Shown here: piece after piece, positions 52,301 through 63,100 of the stretch | Numbering within the stretch: position 1 is the first letter of the stretch | Layout: each line of letters opens with the position of its first letter | Source of the DNA: Chitinophaga sp. HK235 | GTDB lineage: Bacteria > Bacteroidota > Bacteroidia > Chitinophagales > Chitinophagaceae | DNA length: 64,000 nucleotides | Direction: 5' to 3' | Assembly (NCBI RefSeq): GCF_018255755.1 | Contig: NZ_CP073766.1 | Coordinates: 1,178,001 to 1,242,000 of the forward strand | Program-made: the position numbers and the translations under genes | The notes under the pieces: generated by a model | The model's input: only the letters and a program-made list of their open reading frames with translations | The model's database searches: none | What the model was told of the DNA's origin: nothing

Positions 52301-53762
52301 AATTTAATCTCACGGTGGCGCCTATACCAATTTTACCCTCAGAGATACCGATATGTAACCCATCAAATCCCAGCGGGAAACCACTCATTTTAGAACCGCC
52401 GCTATTGCTGATATCAAAGGTGCCGCTGTGTACATACGGCTTTTGGGTAGACAATGTTAAATCCTGAAACGCAATATTGTTGATGTTTAATACGCTTTTA
52501 TTCAGGGTAACCTTCCCCGTTAGTGTGGCGACGGGAATAAAATCTTTTTCCGTTTTTGTGATCTGTATACGGGAATCTTTGTTGAGGGTAATTTCCCCGG
52601 CGAAAAATTTATACGTTTTATCTGCCGTCGTTCTAAGTGCAAAGGAATAATAGGTATCGTTTCCTCTCATACTTATAGCAGCATCATATCCCAACGGATC
52701 TTCTCCAAGAAAATCAATTCTCATTAATCCGCCCAGTTCTCCCCCGTTGAGTTTATTCTTGCTGAAACGGAGTCCTACTTTGTCAATGGACAATGGCCAG
52801 CCACCGGCGCTGGCATCTCCCAGGTTAATAATATTCACAGCAGAAATATCACCACTCACACCCTGGTCGTCTATAATAAAATTACGTACCGTTACTTTAG
52901 GTCGTCCTTTTTGAGTGGCTAATTGCTGAGGCAGACCTACTTCCATCTCCTGCAGATAGAAACCTCTCCATAGCGTGGGACTTCCTGCATCAGTCAGCAT
53001 ATCACTACTAAGTGTCAGGCCGGAAGGGTTCTCAATATCACTCATATCTACCACGGCATTCTTAACGCTAAAGCTGAAATCTTTCAGTCCGCTGATATGG
53101 AATGCGGGGATATTTACCGATGCCATTATATTGCTGAGATCATGTACGTTTACCTGCAAGGATGCACGTACCTGGTCTGTTTTAGCATCTTCCGGTTGCA
53201 GCCAGCTTTTATCAAATTCAAAAATACCATTGAGGTTAGCCGATTTAAAGCCGTTACAATCCCACTCTATATAATTGCTGCCATCCCCGGGAAATTTAAG
53301 GTCAACATGTTCATTGATGGCCACCTCTTTATTATTCAATAGCACCAGTTTGGTAGAAGTGGCGGCCGCAATGCCACCAGGTGTAAAGGCAATATTTTTG
53401 CCACCAAAAACCAATTCAGTATTCGTTCCCGGAAAAGTAAACTTGAAATAAGCGTTGAAATAGGCTCCTGTAGGGGTCATACGGGCACTATCAATCGCAA
53501 TTACATATGTTCTCCCATTGATTTCCCTTACCAGGCCTACTGGTAAAGTCCCTATGTTTTCATTGCTTAGTGCGTTGATAAACCGTCCCGATTGCTGGAT
53601 AATTTTGTAAACAGCTGCTATATGAGCGTCAACATCAATAACGGAATCTGCAACAACCGTCTCCGGATGCTTTGGTGCATCCGAATAAGCATAACAGGGC
53701 TGCAGAGATGGTAACGATAGAATAAATAACAGTAGTAGTATTGGACTAAAACACTTAAACAT
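49350..53762 (-). CDS. Large exported protein of unknown function, first gene of the secreted operon
   Basis: 1470 aa from ATG 53762, chosen because MFKCFSPILLLLFILSLPSL is a clean signal peptide and the longer frame (TTG 53825) would begin inside the candidate promoter; ATG 53792 is also possible. The mature protein is beta-rich and Gly-rich in its middle (GSGFGFGAHFRAGFAFDYG, FAIGAGTDILLRNYGE), with long repeated-looking strand patterns early on (DFSFSVKNAVVDMSD, KLNGGELGGLMRIDF). No catalytic motif or known family was recognised. No sorting domain is visible at the end (SVTRSIYYKL). The position as promoter-proximal gene of a T9SS/TANFOR operon suggests a structural part of the same surface complex, which is inference. 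Confidence 0.85.
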   Translation of the reverse strand: MFKCFSPILLLLFILSLPSLQPCYAYSDAPKHPETVVADSVIDVDAHIAAVYKIIQQSGRFINALSNENIGTLPVGLVREINGRTYVIAIDSARMTPTGAYFNAYFKFTFPGTNTELVFGGKNIAFTPGGIAAATSTKLVLLNNKEVAINEHVDLKFPGDGSNYIEWDCNGFKSANLNGIFEFDKSWLQPEDAKTDQVRASLQVNVHDLSNIMASVNIPAFHISGLKDFSFSVKNAVVDMSDIENPSGLTLSSDMLTDAGSPTLWRGFYLQEMEVGLPQQLATQKGRPKVTVRNFIIDDQGVSGDISAVNIINLGDASAGGWPLSIDKVGLRFSKNKLNGGELGGLMRIDFLGEDPLGYDAAISMRGNDTYYSFALRTTADKTYKFFAGEITLNKDSRIQITKTEKDFIPVATLTGKVTLNKSVLNINNIAFQDLTLSTQKPYVHSGTFDISNSGGSKMSGFPLGFDGLHIGISEGKIGIGATVRLNFMNSGDKGFAGSTSFVVTAAQTEETQTAYVDGAPVQKIRTRWKLDKVTINDIELTVKVMAFQMHGMLTVFDNHPTFGNGFRGFLDFSIPGPIPKAKATAYFGSKDDYRYWHVDAYIGVTIPIPPALNITGLMGGMSYHMERPAQFDPYDTRNALDKQGGMSKDLSEIFQYVPSKDAGLGFMGGVSLSFVKEMVVNVNVALEVQFGTDGGFRYAQFDGAGYVLHLPKKATSTKDAGEDESAPIWVKFKMRYDNVNSTFDANIKTYINIAGVLKGIHDRGLVGEAALHVGPKDWWFYIGRPSEMFGVSVLGLAEIKTYFMMGTHVEDMPPLPQEVSELFDDINTNFMAMENSMSTGSGFGFGAHFRAGFAFDYGIYGEFAIGAGTDILLRNYGEARCKGSNSLIGFNGWYASGQAYVFLKGDVGIRVKIFGSKKNFSIAKLSAAVLLQAKLPNPSWFRGMVGIKYEVLGGLIKGRANIKVELGSQCEIVGAKELNIEIISDIKPGDKNDDVSVFAVPQVAFNIPVVKPFSMLNEFDEVATYRIQLDELKVLHNNAEIKGEVIVNPDGAAASLKMRDILPGLSKLTAAAKVHIERQNGGRWDALKNGNNEIDYEKKAATFTTGEEPTYVPWENVAYAYPVRRQYNFLPKEYGKGYIKLKLGQPGLFAATDAAGKKWKVAATLKTSQGESPVSNLVYDAATAQVNFDIPANLAKETIHTFSITRSSADGEAAANNVTTKEVTTVDEDGSSTTIAQKRLKGNATTDVSKEVISYSFRTSKYSTFVEKMNATTDPRDLFDVATNYISVIGRRFDAPETFDKFETEGDGSFSTKPLITLKAGLNNPWLQNTVMPLLYNGYPFHPSMTITRDLSMGGIPPLDAVRMYNNDQTPYTLGDGAISEGFAQTKPGRCRFMYYVSFSANEDYHELLNKANRFYINGGTPTPAISRLLTSIFPDLQGNQFYPVEIQYRLPGINNITSSVTRSIYYKL

Positions 53763-53806
53763 GGTACAGGAATAGGCATTAAAACGCAACATAACATTGC
53801 TATCGA

Positions 53807-53834
53807 CAAATATATAGATAAACAATCATTTCAA
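53807..53834 (-). promoter_or_regulatory. Candidate Bacteroidota-type promoter for the secreted operon
   Basis: On the minus strand TATATTTG (53814-53807) matches the -7 element TAnnTTTG known for Bacteroidota, with TTG (53834-53832) 17 bases upstream. Transcription would begin near 53800, leaving about 40 bases before the chosen start at 53762. Confidence 0.5.
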
Positions 53835-54072
53835 TAAAATAATATATTAAATTACTTGTCAATTAATCGACTACACGTCAATATTAAAACAGATAAATTC
53901 CATGCTGGGTGCTGTGTTCATCCGGGGCACAACTGGAATCCCCGATGCATTCTTAAAATTTTCATGTGAGGTAATTAGTGCTCTTATGAAAATCTGCGAC
54001 CCTGTAGCAAGGCCGTTTCCCCAATAAAGTTTCAGGTCCGGTTTTTAATTTTGTTTGGTTTCTTTTTGCAGA

Positions 54073-54106
54073 AAAGCCGCGTAAATCCTACGATTTAAGC
54101 GGCTTT
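54073..54106 (-). terminator. Hairpin terminator after the right NRPS gene
   Basis: AAAGCCGC (54073-54080) pairs with GCGGCTTT (54099-54106), and inside it TAAATC pairs with GATTTA around a 4-base loop. It begins 33 bp after the NRPS stop codon. On the minus strand the stem ends in TTTT. Confidence 0.88.
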
Positions 54107-54138
54107 AATTTTCTTTGATAATCTTGTGGTGATCCTGT

Positions 54139-57100
54139 TCAGCGCATAATATTCCGGGGAGCTGTTGAGTCCTGTGGGAAATATCCCGCCAGTACGAGTG
54201 CATTTTCGTTCTTAACCATTGAGTAGTGATCACCCGGCACAGCGACTGTATTAATGGCTGTGGTATGTGAGGTCCAGCCCAGGTCGGCAGCAGTGCCTGT
54301 TTCAGCGCCAGTAGTTGCTTTAGCAACTAACAGTGGTACTTTTATCTTCCCTTCAACGGTGTAATGCATATACATGTTAGTAATTTTAAGGCAAAGCAGC
54401 CTTACCCCCATCAATACATCCGCCCTTTTGTGACTTATCCCGCCTGCTACCCAGGTGGTGATAAAAGACAACATCTCCTCCCTTGAAAGATGGGATATGG
54501 CTGACTTCACGGTAAGCCGCCATTCCGGCCCCTGTTCAGGAACGCTTCCATATTCTTCCAAAATACCGGCCAGCTCATCAAGCAACAGATCTGCCAGGCG
54601 TTCTCCCACAGGCAAATCGCGCGCCTGCACAGCATAGGCATCGAGCATAAATATACTTCCCACTACTTCACCCTGTTCTTCCAGCTGTTTCGCCATTTCA
54701 TAGGCAACGAGACCACCAAAAGAATGTGCCAGGAATCGATACGGGCCATGAGGCTGTATCTCCCTGATCAATGCTATATTCCGACTGACAATTGTTTTAA
54801 TGCTGGTTAGCGGCACTTCATTTTCGAATACACCCTGCATCTGCAAACCGTAAACAGTTCCCTTGTTCTCCAGGGCAGCTGCAAAATCACTATAGCCTTC
54901 GCAGATACCTTCAGATCCGGGAAGCATGAATAACGGTGACGGATGTACCCCTTTATTCAGCAGCAGTATATGCCTGTTGCCCGGCTTTATCCGTCCGCGC
55001 AAACTCAGTACAGGGTAGAGTGAAACGATTGTCGGATGATCAAATATATCACCAAGCGATATCTGCACTCCCAGTTCTTTCCTGATTGCCGAGATCAGGC
55101 GGATAGCCAGCAACGAATGCCCTCCCAGCGCAAAAAAATTATCATGTACACCTACCTTGTCTACTTCCAGTATCAGGCTCCATATCTCTGCCAGGCTTTG
55201 TTCCATTGCTGAAGAAGGTGCTGTATCCTGCCCGGCAGCACTTCTGCTGACAACAGGATCCGGTAGTCTCTTTTTATCTACTTTGCCATTGGGCATTAAA
55301 GGAAGATAATCCAGAACTACCAGTGCGGATGGCAACATATAATCCGGAAGACGGGTAGCAAGGTAAGCAAGAACCGCATCCTGGTCCAGATCACCGCCAG
55401 GTATTATATACGCCACCAGCCTCCTGTTACCGGAGTTGTCTGCAGGCGCTGTTACCACTGCCTGTGCTACGGATGGGTGCTGCAGCAGTAAGCTTTCCAC
55501 CTCTCCCAGCTCTACACGATAACCGCGGACTTTTACCTGATCATCAGCACGTCCCAGAAAAACAATATTTCCATCCGGCAGATATTTCACAACATCGCCG
55601 GTATGGTAAACTCTGTTATCAGGGCCTGACAGAAACGGATGCTGTATAAACCGCTTTTCCGTCAATGCCTCGTTATTCAGATAACCTGTGGCCACTCCCT
55701 TTCCGCCAATATATAATTCTCCGGGAACCCCTACGGGGCAGGGATTCATGTAACCATCCAGCACATAAACATCTGTATCGGAAAAAGGCCTACCGATAGG
55801 AACGGTCCTGTCGTACGTCATATCATCTCTGACAATATGCATCAGTTTTCCTATAGTCGTTTCCGTTGGTCCGTAATGGTTGACTACCATGCAGGCACTC
55901 CCGGACAACCTGATAGCATTAATGACTTCCGTATCCAGGGCTTCGCCTCCGAAGATCAGCAACTTCGCAGGAAGGAGTAACCGCCTCGGCTCTGATAGCG
56001 CCTTCCAGTGAGCGGGTACAATTTTTACACAATCTATCTCATGCGTTGAAAAATAATCCAGCATCAGTTCCCTGTCATTAGTGACAACTTTGGAGAAAAG
56101 GTGCAGGCATCCACCGGAGGCAAATGCGCCAAACAATACGGTGTTTCCCAGATCAGCTGCAATACTGGATAGCAGCCCAAATGAGCGGCAGCTGGTAATG
56201 GGAAGCGTTGCACGCAAGCCGGATACGTAATCCGCGAGGTTGGCATCTGATACCACAACACCTTTTGGTGTGCCCGTACTGCCGGATGTATAGATCACAT
56301 ATGCTGCATGTTCCGGCAGCCTATGAACAGCAGGCCACTCTGCATCGAAGCTGCTGATAATATGGCTGTCGCTATCCATCGCGACAATATCGATGTCTGC
56401 CTTGATTGCCTGTAAGGTGTGTACATACTGGCTGCTGCTGATCATTACTTTTGCGCCTGTCTGCTCCAGCATATATAAGACCCTGCCCGTCTGCGACAAA
56501 TGATCCGGGTCAAGCGGCACATATGCTCCGCCTGCCTTCAGTATCCCCCAGATGCTTACTATCATTTCCAGTGAACGCTCAATACAAAGCGGCACCAGCG
56601 TATTTTCCCCTATTCCCTTACTGCGCAGGTAACCTGCCAGACGGTTCGAGCGCTGGTCAAGCTCTCCATAGGTTAAGACATTGCCCTCAAATACCAGCGC
56701 CATTGCGTCCGGCGTAAGGGCAACCTGTGCAACGAAGAGATCCACGACGGTTTTGACAGAAGACGCTGAACGATCAACCAGCACTTCATTAAATGTAACC
56801 AGTAACTGGTGCTCCTCTTCAGATGTCAGGATAGATAAGTTGCCTATTTTTTCTTCCGGCTGCCGGACTACCGATGTGAGCAACTGTCTGAAGTGCACGG
56901 CCAGACGTTCAACGGTTGCCTGGCTGAAAAGGTCGGTACGATAGGTGATATTACCTCTTATTCCTTCGTGGGATTCTTCCAGTAAAACGGTCAGGTCAAA
57001 CTTGGTAGTAGTGCGGTCAACAGCTTCTTCAGACAACTCCAAACCACTCAGCTGAAGTTCCGGTGAATCAGGAATATTCTGCAAACCGAACAATACCTGG

Positions 57101-60100
57101 AACAGGGGACTTCTGCTTACATCCCGTTCTTTCACCACCATTTCCACTATTTTTTCAAAGGGTACTTCCTGGTGAGCGTAAGCATCCAGTGTAACCTGCT
57201 TCACCTGTTGTAATAAAGAAATGAAATCAGGATTATTGCTCAGGTCACTGCGGAGTGCGAGGGTATTGATGAAGAAACCAATCAGGCTTTCAACCTCCAG
57301 CTGCTGGCGCCCTGCGGTAGTAGAGCCCACACAGATGTCTGTTTGTCCGCTGTAACGGTGCAATAATACCTTGAATGCAGACATTAACAACATGTACATG
57401 GTAACGCCCTGCTTCAGCGCCAGCTGCTGTAATTGCAGCATTAACGGCTGCTCTATCAGGAAAGAAGCACGACCCGCATCCATGCGTTGCACGGCGGGCC
57501 TTTTATAATCCGCAGGCAGGTTTAACGGTGTGATTCCTTCCAGTTTTTTTTGCCAGTAGTTCAGTTTCCCTTCCATTACCTCTCCGGTCAGATAAGACCG
57601 CTGCCAGATGGCGTAATCAGCATATTGTATATCGAGCGCAGGCAGTACAGCAGGGAGTCCGCTGATACGGGCGTTATACAATGCTGCCAGCTCCTGTACA
57701 ATGATGCCAATCGACCAACCGTCGGAAGCAATATGGTGTAATGTCAGCACCAGCACACTTTCATCCTCGTTGAGCCGCACCAGGCATGCTCTCAGCATAT
57801 GATCCGCAGAAAGATCGAATGGCTGGTCTATAACTGACCGCACGAAAGGCAACAATGCAGCCGGATCTTTATATGCAGGATGCTGTATCACTTCCATTTT
57901 CCATTGACCGGCATCCAGTACACGTTGATATGGTCGATCTCCCTCTTGTTCAATCACTGTCCTGAGTACTTCATGACGGTCTGCAATGCTCCGCAATCCA
58001 TATTCCAGTGCATCTGCATCCAGCGCTCCCTTCAACCTTAAAACCGCTGGCATATGATAGGCAATGCTACCTTCCAGCTGATCTATAAACCATAACCTTT
58101 CCTGCCCGAAGGATAAAGGGATATAGGCGGGGCGCTCACCTGTCCTGATGGCTGGCATCAACAGGTTTTTATGTTGCTGCTCAATATATCCGGCCAGTAA
58201 TGAAACCGTTGCATGTGTAAAAAAGTCTTTTACTGTCAGCTCTGTCTGCAATTCTTTACGGACAGCTGAAACCACCCTGGTGGCCAGCAGGGAGTGACCG
58301 CCCAGCTCGAAGAAGTTATCTTCAATACCTATTTTCTCAATACCCAGCAGATGTTCCCAGATACTCGCCAGCCGTTGTTCTGTAGGTGTTACAGGAGCAA
58401 CATAGTTGATCAGACGTTTGCGTTGTATGTCCTCCCATTCAGTAAGGAATCTGCGGTCTACCTTACCGTTGCCGGTCAGCGGCAGATATTGCAGCGGTAC
58501 AAGATCTGACGGCACCATATAATCCGGCAGCAATCCCTGCAGCTGATGCTTTATATTTTTTTGAAGTGACTCGCATATGTCAGCAAACAGCGGGATGTTT
58601 GTTTTAGCTACTTCTGTAAAGCTGATGCTGTTGCTGTAAGCTTGTTCCACGAAGCCGTCGAACGGGTGCAGTTCCAGCAACAGGTTTATCTTCATCGGAT
58701 CCTCGTCCAGCAGGAAGCGGCAGGAATAGCCCGCAGATGCTGCTTCTTCGAGAATTTCGTTAACGACAAATGTTACTTCATCAGGCGTAAGAATGTATTC
58801 GGAGAGATCCTTCACATTGTGCGCCACCCTGTTCCGGAGAGCATGTTCCAGCAGGCGTTCTTTCCACAAACGATGACTGGGCACATCCTGCAATGCGATC
58901 ACTTCCATCCGGTTGTTGATCTGATCAGTGATGGACTGCTTGTCTGCAATATCTTCCCAGCGTTGCCAATCAGGCTGCAGGACCGGTTTCTCGATGCCGA
59001 TATACATGACCACAGTAAAGCGGTACAAGGTCAGCTCGTTGATATAATCGCCCTGTTTCCAGCGTATTTCTATATGTGTGATCTCCGGGAATTTTGTCTG
59101 GAGATGATAGAAATAAGCGGGAGAAAAGCAGAGCTCCTCTTCTCTCGCTACCTCCTGGTCCACACTCCATTCAAATTCGCGGAGACCGGTCTTGTCCTGT
59201 AGTTTATCCAGTTGCAGCCTGCGTTTGAAGGAAGGCAGCAGGCGCAGATCACGGACATCGCCCACGACTATACGTCCTTCTCCTTTCAGCAGCGAAATCG
59301 CTTTCGCCATTACATCCGTCATATAATCATTACCCGGGAAATACTGCACAATGGAGTTCAGTATCACGAGGTCTATCTCTTCCTTTTCATCCAGTATTAT
59401 TTCATGAGCGGCACACAGTTTCATTTCCGTATCGGGATAGCTGCGCTCTCCCTTTCTGATACGGCGCAGGATCTGCTCTACAGATACGCGCGAGAAATCG
59501 GTACCGATATAGCGGTCGATATGCGAAGAAATAGGATAATAGATCAGACCAGTACCGGAGCCTATTTCGAGTACACGATTCGGTTTGAGCGAGATGATGA
59601 GGTTGGTGATGTCGTTCACCCATTTCTGCATGTTCTCCGCGGGAATAGCACTGGCGCCAGCGGTGAAACTGTCGTTCCATCCGGTGATGTTGAACTCTTC
59701 ATCGAGATCATCTATCTCGTCGGTCTTGCTGTAGGCGGTATCATAGAGTGCGCGCCAGCTGGCAATCTGCTGCTCTGCAAGCTCCAGTTCTTTCTTATGT
59801 ACCGCCTCCTGTGCCGGCACATAATAACCAGCCAGTTTTGTTTCTATGATATTATGAGGCTTCACCACCACGCAACTGGCGGCCACTTCGCTGAGGTTGT
59901 TGAGTGTACGTTCAATTTCAGCAGGTTCGATACGGTAACCACGTACCTTCACCTGGTCGTCTATACGGCCCATGTATTCCACGTTGCCGTCAGACAGCCA
60001 GCGGGCCTTGTCACCGGTGCGATACCAGCGGTCTTCTCCATCGCTGAAGGTCAGGTATTTTTCAGCTGTCAGTTCTTCGTTGTTGACATATCCCAATGAA

Positions 60101-63100
60101 ACGCCATCACCGCCGATATACAGCTCTCCTCCTACGCCTACCGGCGCCAGGCGATGGTTTTCATCGAGTATACGGATGCGTGCATTGGCTACAGGCTTAC
60201 CGATAGGTACGCTTACTCTGCCAGCTATATCATCCACTTCAAAATAAGTGGCGGCCACCGTGATCTCGGTAGGACCGTACATGTTCACTAGCTTACCTTT
60301 GCCCAATACAGCCAGTGCCTTCTCCAGGTGTGGCAGCGAGGCTTTCTCTCCGCCAAACAGCACCTTGCGCATCGGCTTCAGGCCAGTGAGCTGGCTGTCT
60401 ATAAAGTTGTGCAGCAACGCTGTCGGAAAGAGTGCAATGGTAATCTTCTCTTTTGCAATGATCCTTGATAACTCAAACACATCAATCGCCGCGTCGTCAT
60501 CCACCATGCAGAGACAGGCGCCTTTCAGCAGCGCACTGTGAATGTCGAAAGTGCTGCCGTCGAACGCATAGTTGGAGCACTGCAGCAGTCTGTCTTCCGG
60601 ATATACGGCAATAGCGCCGGGATCAAAGGCCAGGTTGATGATATTCCTGCTGGTGATGGCAATGCCTTTGGGGCGGCCGGTGGTACCGGAAGTAAACATC
60701 ACGTTCACACAGTCGTCGCTATTGATTTTAATACCAGGTGAAGCAATGCTGCTGGTTTTCGTATAGGCAATATCGATACCCGGCGTATATGCATCCAGTC
60801 CGGAGGATATAAACAGTTCTTTGCTGGTGTACAGTATATGCATTACGCCTGCATCCTGCATCATCATGTTCATGCGCTCTGCCGGATAACCGGTATGAAA
60901 AGGCACATAGGCATTCCCGCTCTTAATGATACCCCAGATACCAACGATCATATCTATGCCGCGGCGCGACAATATACCGATATGCTGGCCGGACTGAACA
61001 CCCTGCTCCAGCAGGTAGTTGGCCACCTGGTTGGCGTGTTCGTTCAATTCGCGGTAAGTCATTGCCTCTCCTTCAAATACCAGTGCGACAGCATCCGGTG
61101 AGGAAACCGATTGTGCTTCAAACAGTTCAATAAGTGTACAATGTGTTTCTGTTACATTACCCACGGTTGTCTTGTTGAATCCGGTCAGCAGCTGATCTGT
61201 TTCTGCGATATTCAGCATCTCCAGTCTTCCTATTTCTCTTTCCGGCATTCTTACAGCAGCGCGCAAAATATTTTCGTAATGCCCCAGCATGCGGAGAATC
61301 GTTTCCTCTTTATACAGGTCCGTACAATATTCTACTTGTATCCATAGGCCCTGCGCGTTCTCAATAATAGAAAACCCGAAATCAAAAATACTGGTGGTAT
61401 GCTGGAATTCTTCGTGCGACAATATTACATCCCCCAACTTCAGATCGTCGCTCTCAGGTGTATTCTGCAACACGAAGCTGATCTGAAACAAGGGGTTCTT
61501 GCTGATATCCCGGTTTCCTGAAATTTCCTTTACAACCTTTTCGAACGGTACTTCCTGGTTTTCGAATGCTCCGAGTGTTGTTTCTTTTACCCGCTGCAGC
61601 AGTGCTGAGAAAGAAGGGTTACCTTTCAGATCATTCCGTAATACCAGCGTATTCACAAAAAAGCCGATCAGCCCTTCAGTTTCTTTCTGTAACCTCCCGG
61701 CAATCCCCGCTCCCACGCAAATATCATCCTGGCCGCTGTAGCGGTACAATAATACATTAAAGGCTGCCAGCAGCGTCATAAACAAAGTGGTGCGTTCCTG
61801 CTGTGAGAGAAGCCGTATCTGTTCCGTCAGCGCTTTATCTATAGCCGCTCCTGTAATGCCGCCCCTGTTGCTTTGCACAACAGGCCGGTCGTAATCCGTT
61901 GGCATTTTCAGCGGCGGCACCCCATCCAGTTTATTTTTCCAATATGCCATCTTGCGGTCAAGAAGCCCTCCTTCCAGGTATTGCTGCTGCCACAGTGCAT
62001 AATCGGCATATTGTATGGCCAATGGTTCCAACGTAGGCGGACGTTGCTCCGCATAAGCGTTGTACAGTTCTGCCAGCTCATTTACAAGAACGGATATTGA
62101 CCATCCGTCCGACGCGATGTGGTGCAGGTTGACAACAAGAATATACGTTGCATCATCGATTCTGATCAGATGGGCACGTATCATGTGATCCTGCGAAAGA
62201 TCGAACGGCGCATGAATTAACTTCATCAGATACGCCTGCAATGCCGGCCGATCATTTTTCATTGAAAAATCCTCCACTGTATCCATCTGCCACTTATCCT
62301 TCTCCAGTATGTATTGGTAAGGCTTTCCATCTTTCTGTCTTATCACTGTCCTGAGTGCTTCATGCCTGTTCACGATTGACGTGAGTGTATCATTGAGGGC
62401 CCTGGTATCGAGGTTTCCCTTCAACTTGATGGCTGCCGGCCGATGATACTGTACGCTTCCTTCCAGTTGATCAATGAACCACAAACGTTCCTGGCTATAC
62501 GAAAGCGGGATATACTCCGGCCGGGCAACACGCTTTATTACCGGCACCAGCGCTGCTTCCGAACGGTGTTGCAGCTGCGCGGACAATGCAGAGATAGTGG
62601 GATAGTCAAAAATGTCTCCTATCGTAACTTCTGTCTGCAACTTCTTCCGGATCGAAGAGATCAACCGGATAGCCAGGAGGGAGTGACCACCCAGCGCAAA
62701 AAAATCATCATACAATCCTACCTGTTCCACGTCCAGCAGGTCTGACCAGATAGCCGCCAGGTTCCGCTCAATGTCTGTTACCGGGGCTACATAACCTGAT
62801 GCGGACGAGGCCACATCATCCACCGGCAGGGAACGCCGGTCTATCTTTCCGTTGGGGAGCTGCGGGAACTGCTCCATCACCACCCATGATGAGGGTATCA
62901 TGTAATCCGGCAGACGATCTTTCAGCCAGGCTTCAAGGCTTGCTATGTCGGCATGGGAACGTGGCTGCACATAACCCACCAGCCGGTTGTTACCGCTATT
63001 ATCTTCGCGCACCTGTACCACCGCCTGTATAATATCTGCCTGCTGCATGATCAAGTTTTCTATTTCTCCCGGTTCTACACGATAACCACGGATTTTCACC

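Larger units (their letters stand above)
53763..54138. other. Intergenic region between the right NRPS gene and the secreted operon
   Basis: About 375 bases holding the NRPS terminator hairpin (54073-54106) and the candidate promoter of the secreted operon. No further gene is seen. Confidence 0.7.

Noticed and set aside
53763..53825. Longer N-terminus of the first secreted-operon gene starting at TTG 53825
   Set aside because: It would start inside the candidate promoter and place extra polar residues before a clean signal peptide that begins at ATG 53762.
58642..59202. Plus-strand 186-codon frame
   Set aside because: It lies opposite conserved NRPS coding sequence and shows low-complexity His/Gln/Phe-rich translation typical of antisense frames.
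59212..60099. Long plus-strand open frame (295 codons) inside the right NRPS gene
   Set aside because: It is antisense to the N-methyltransferase and A-domain coding sequence, has no domain pattern of its own, and similar antisense frames occur throughout the NRPS genes.
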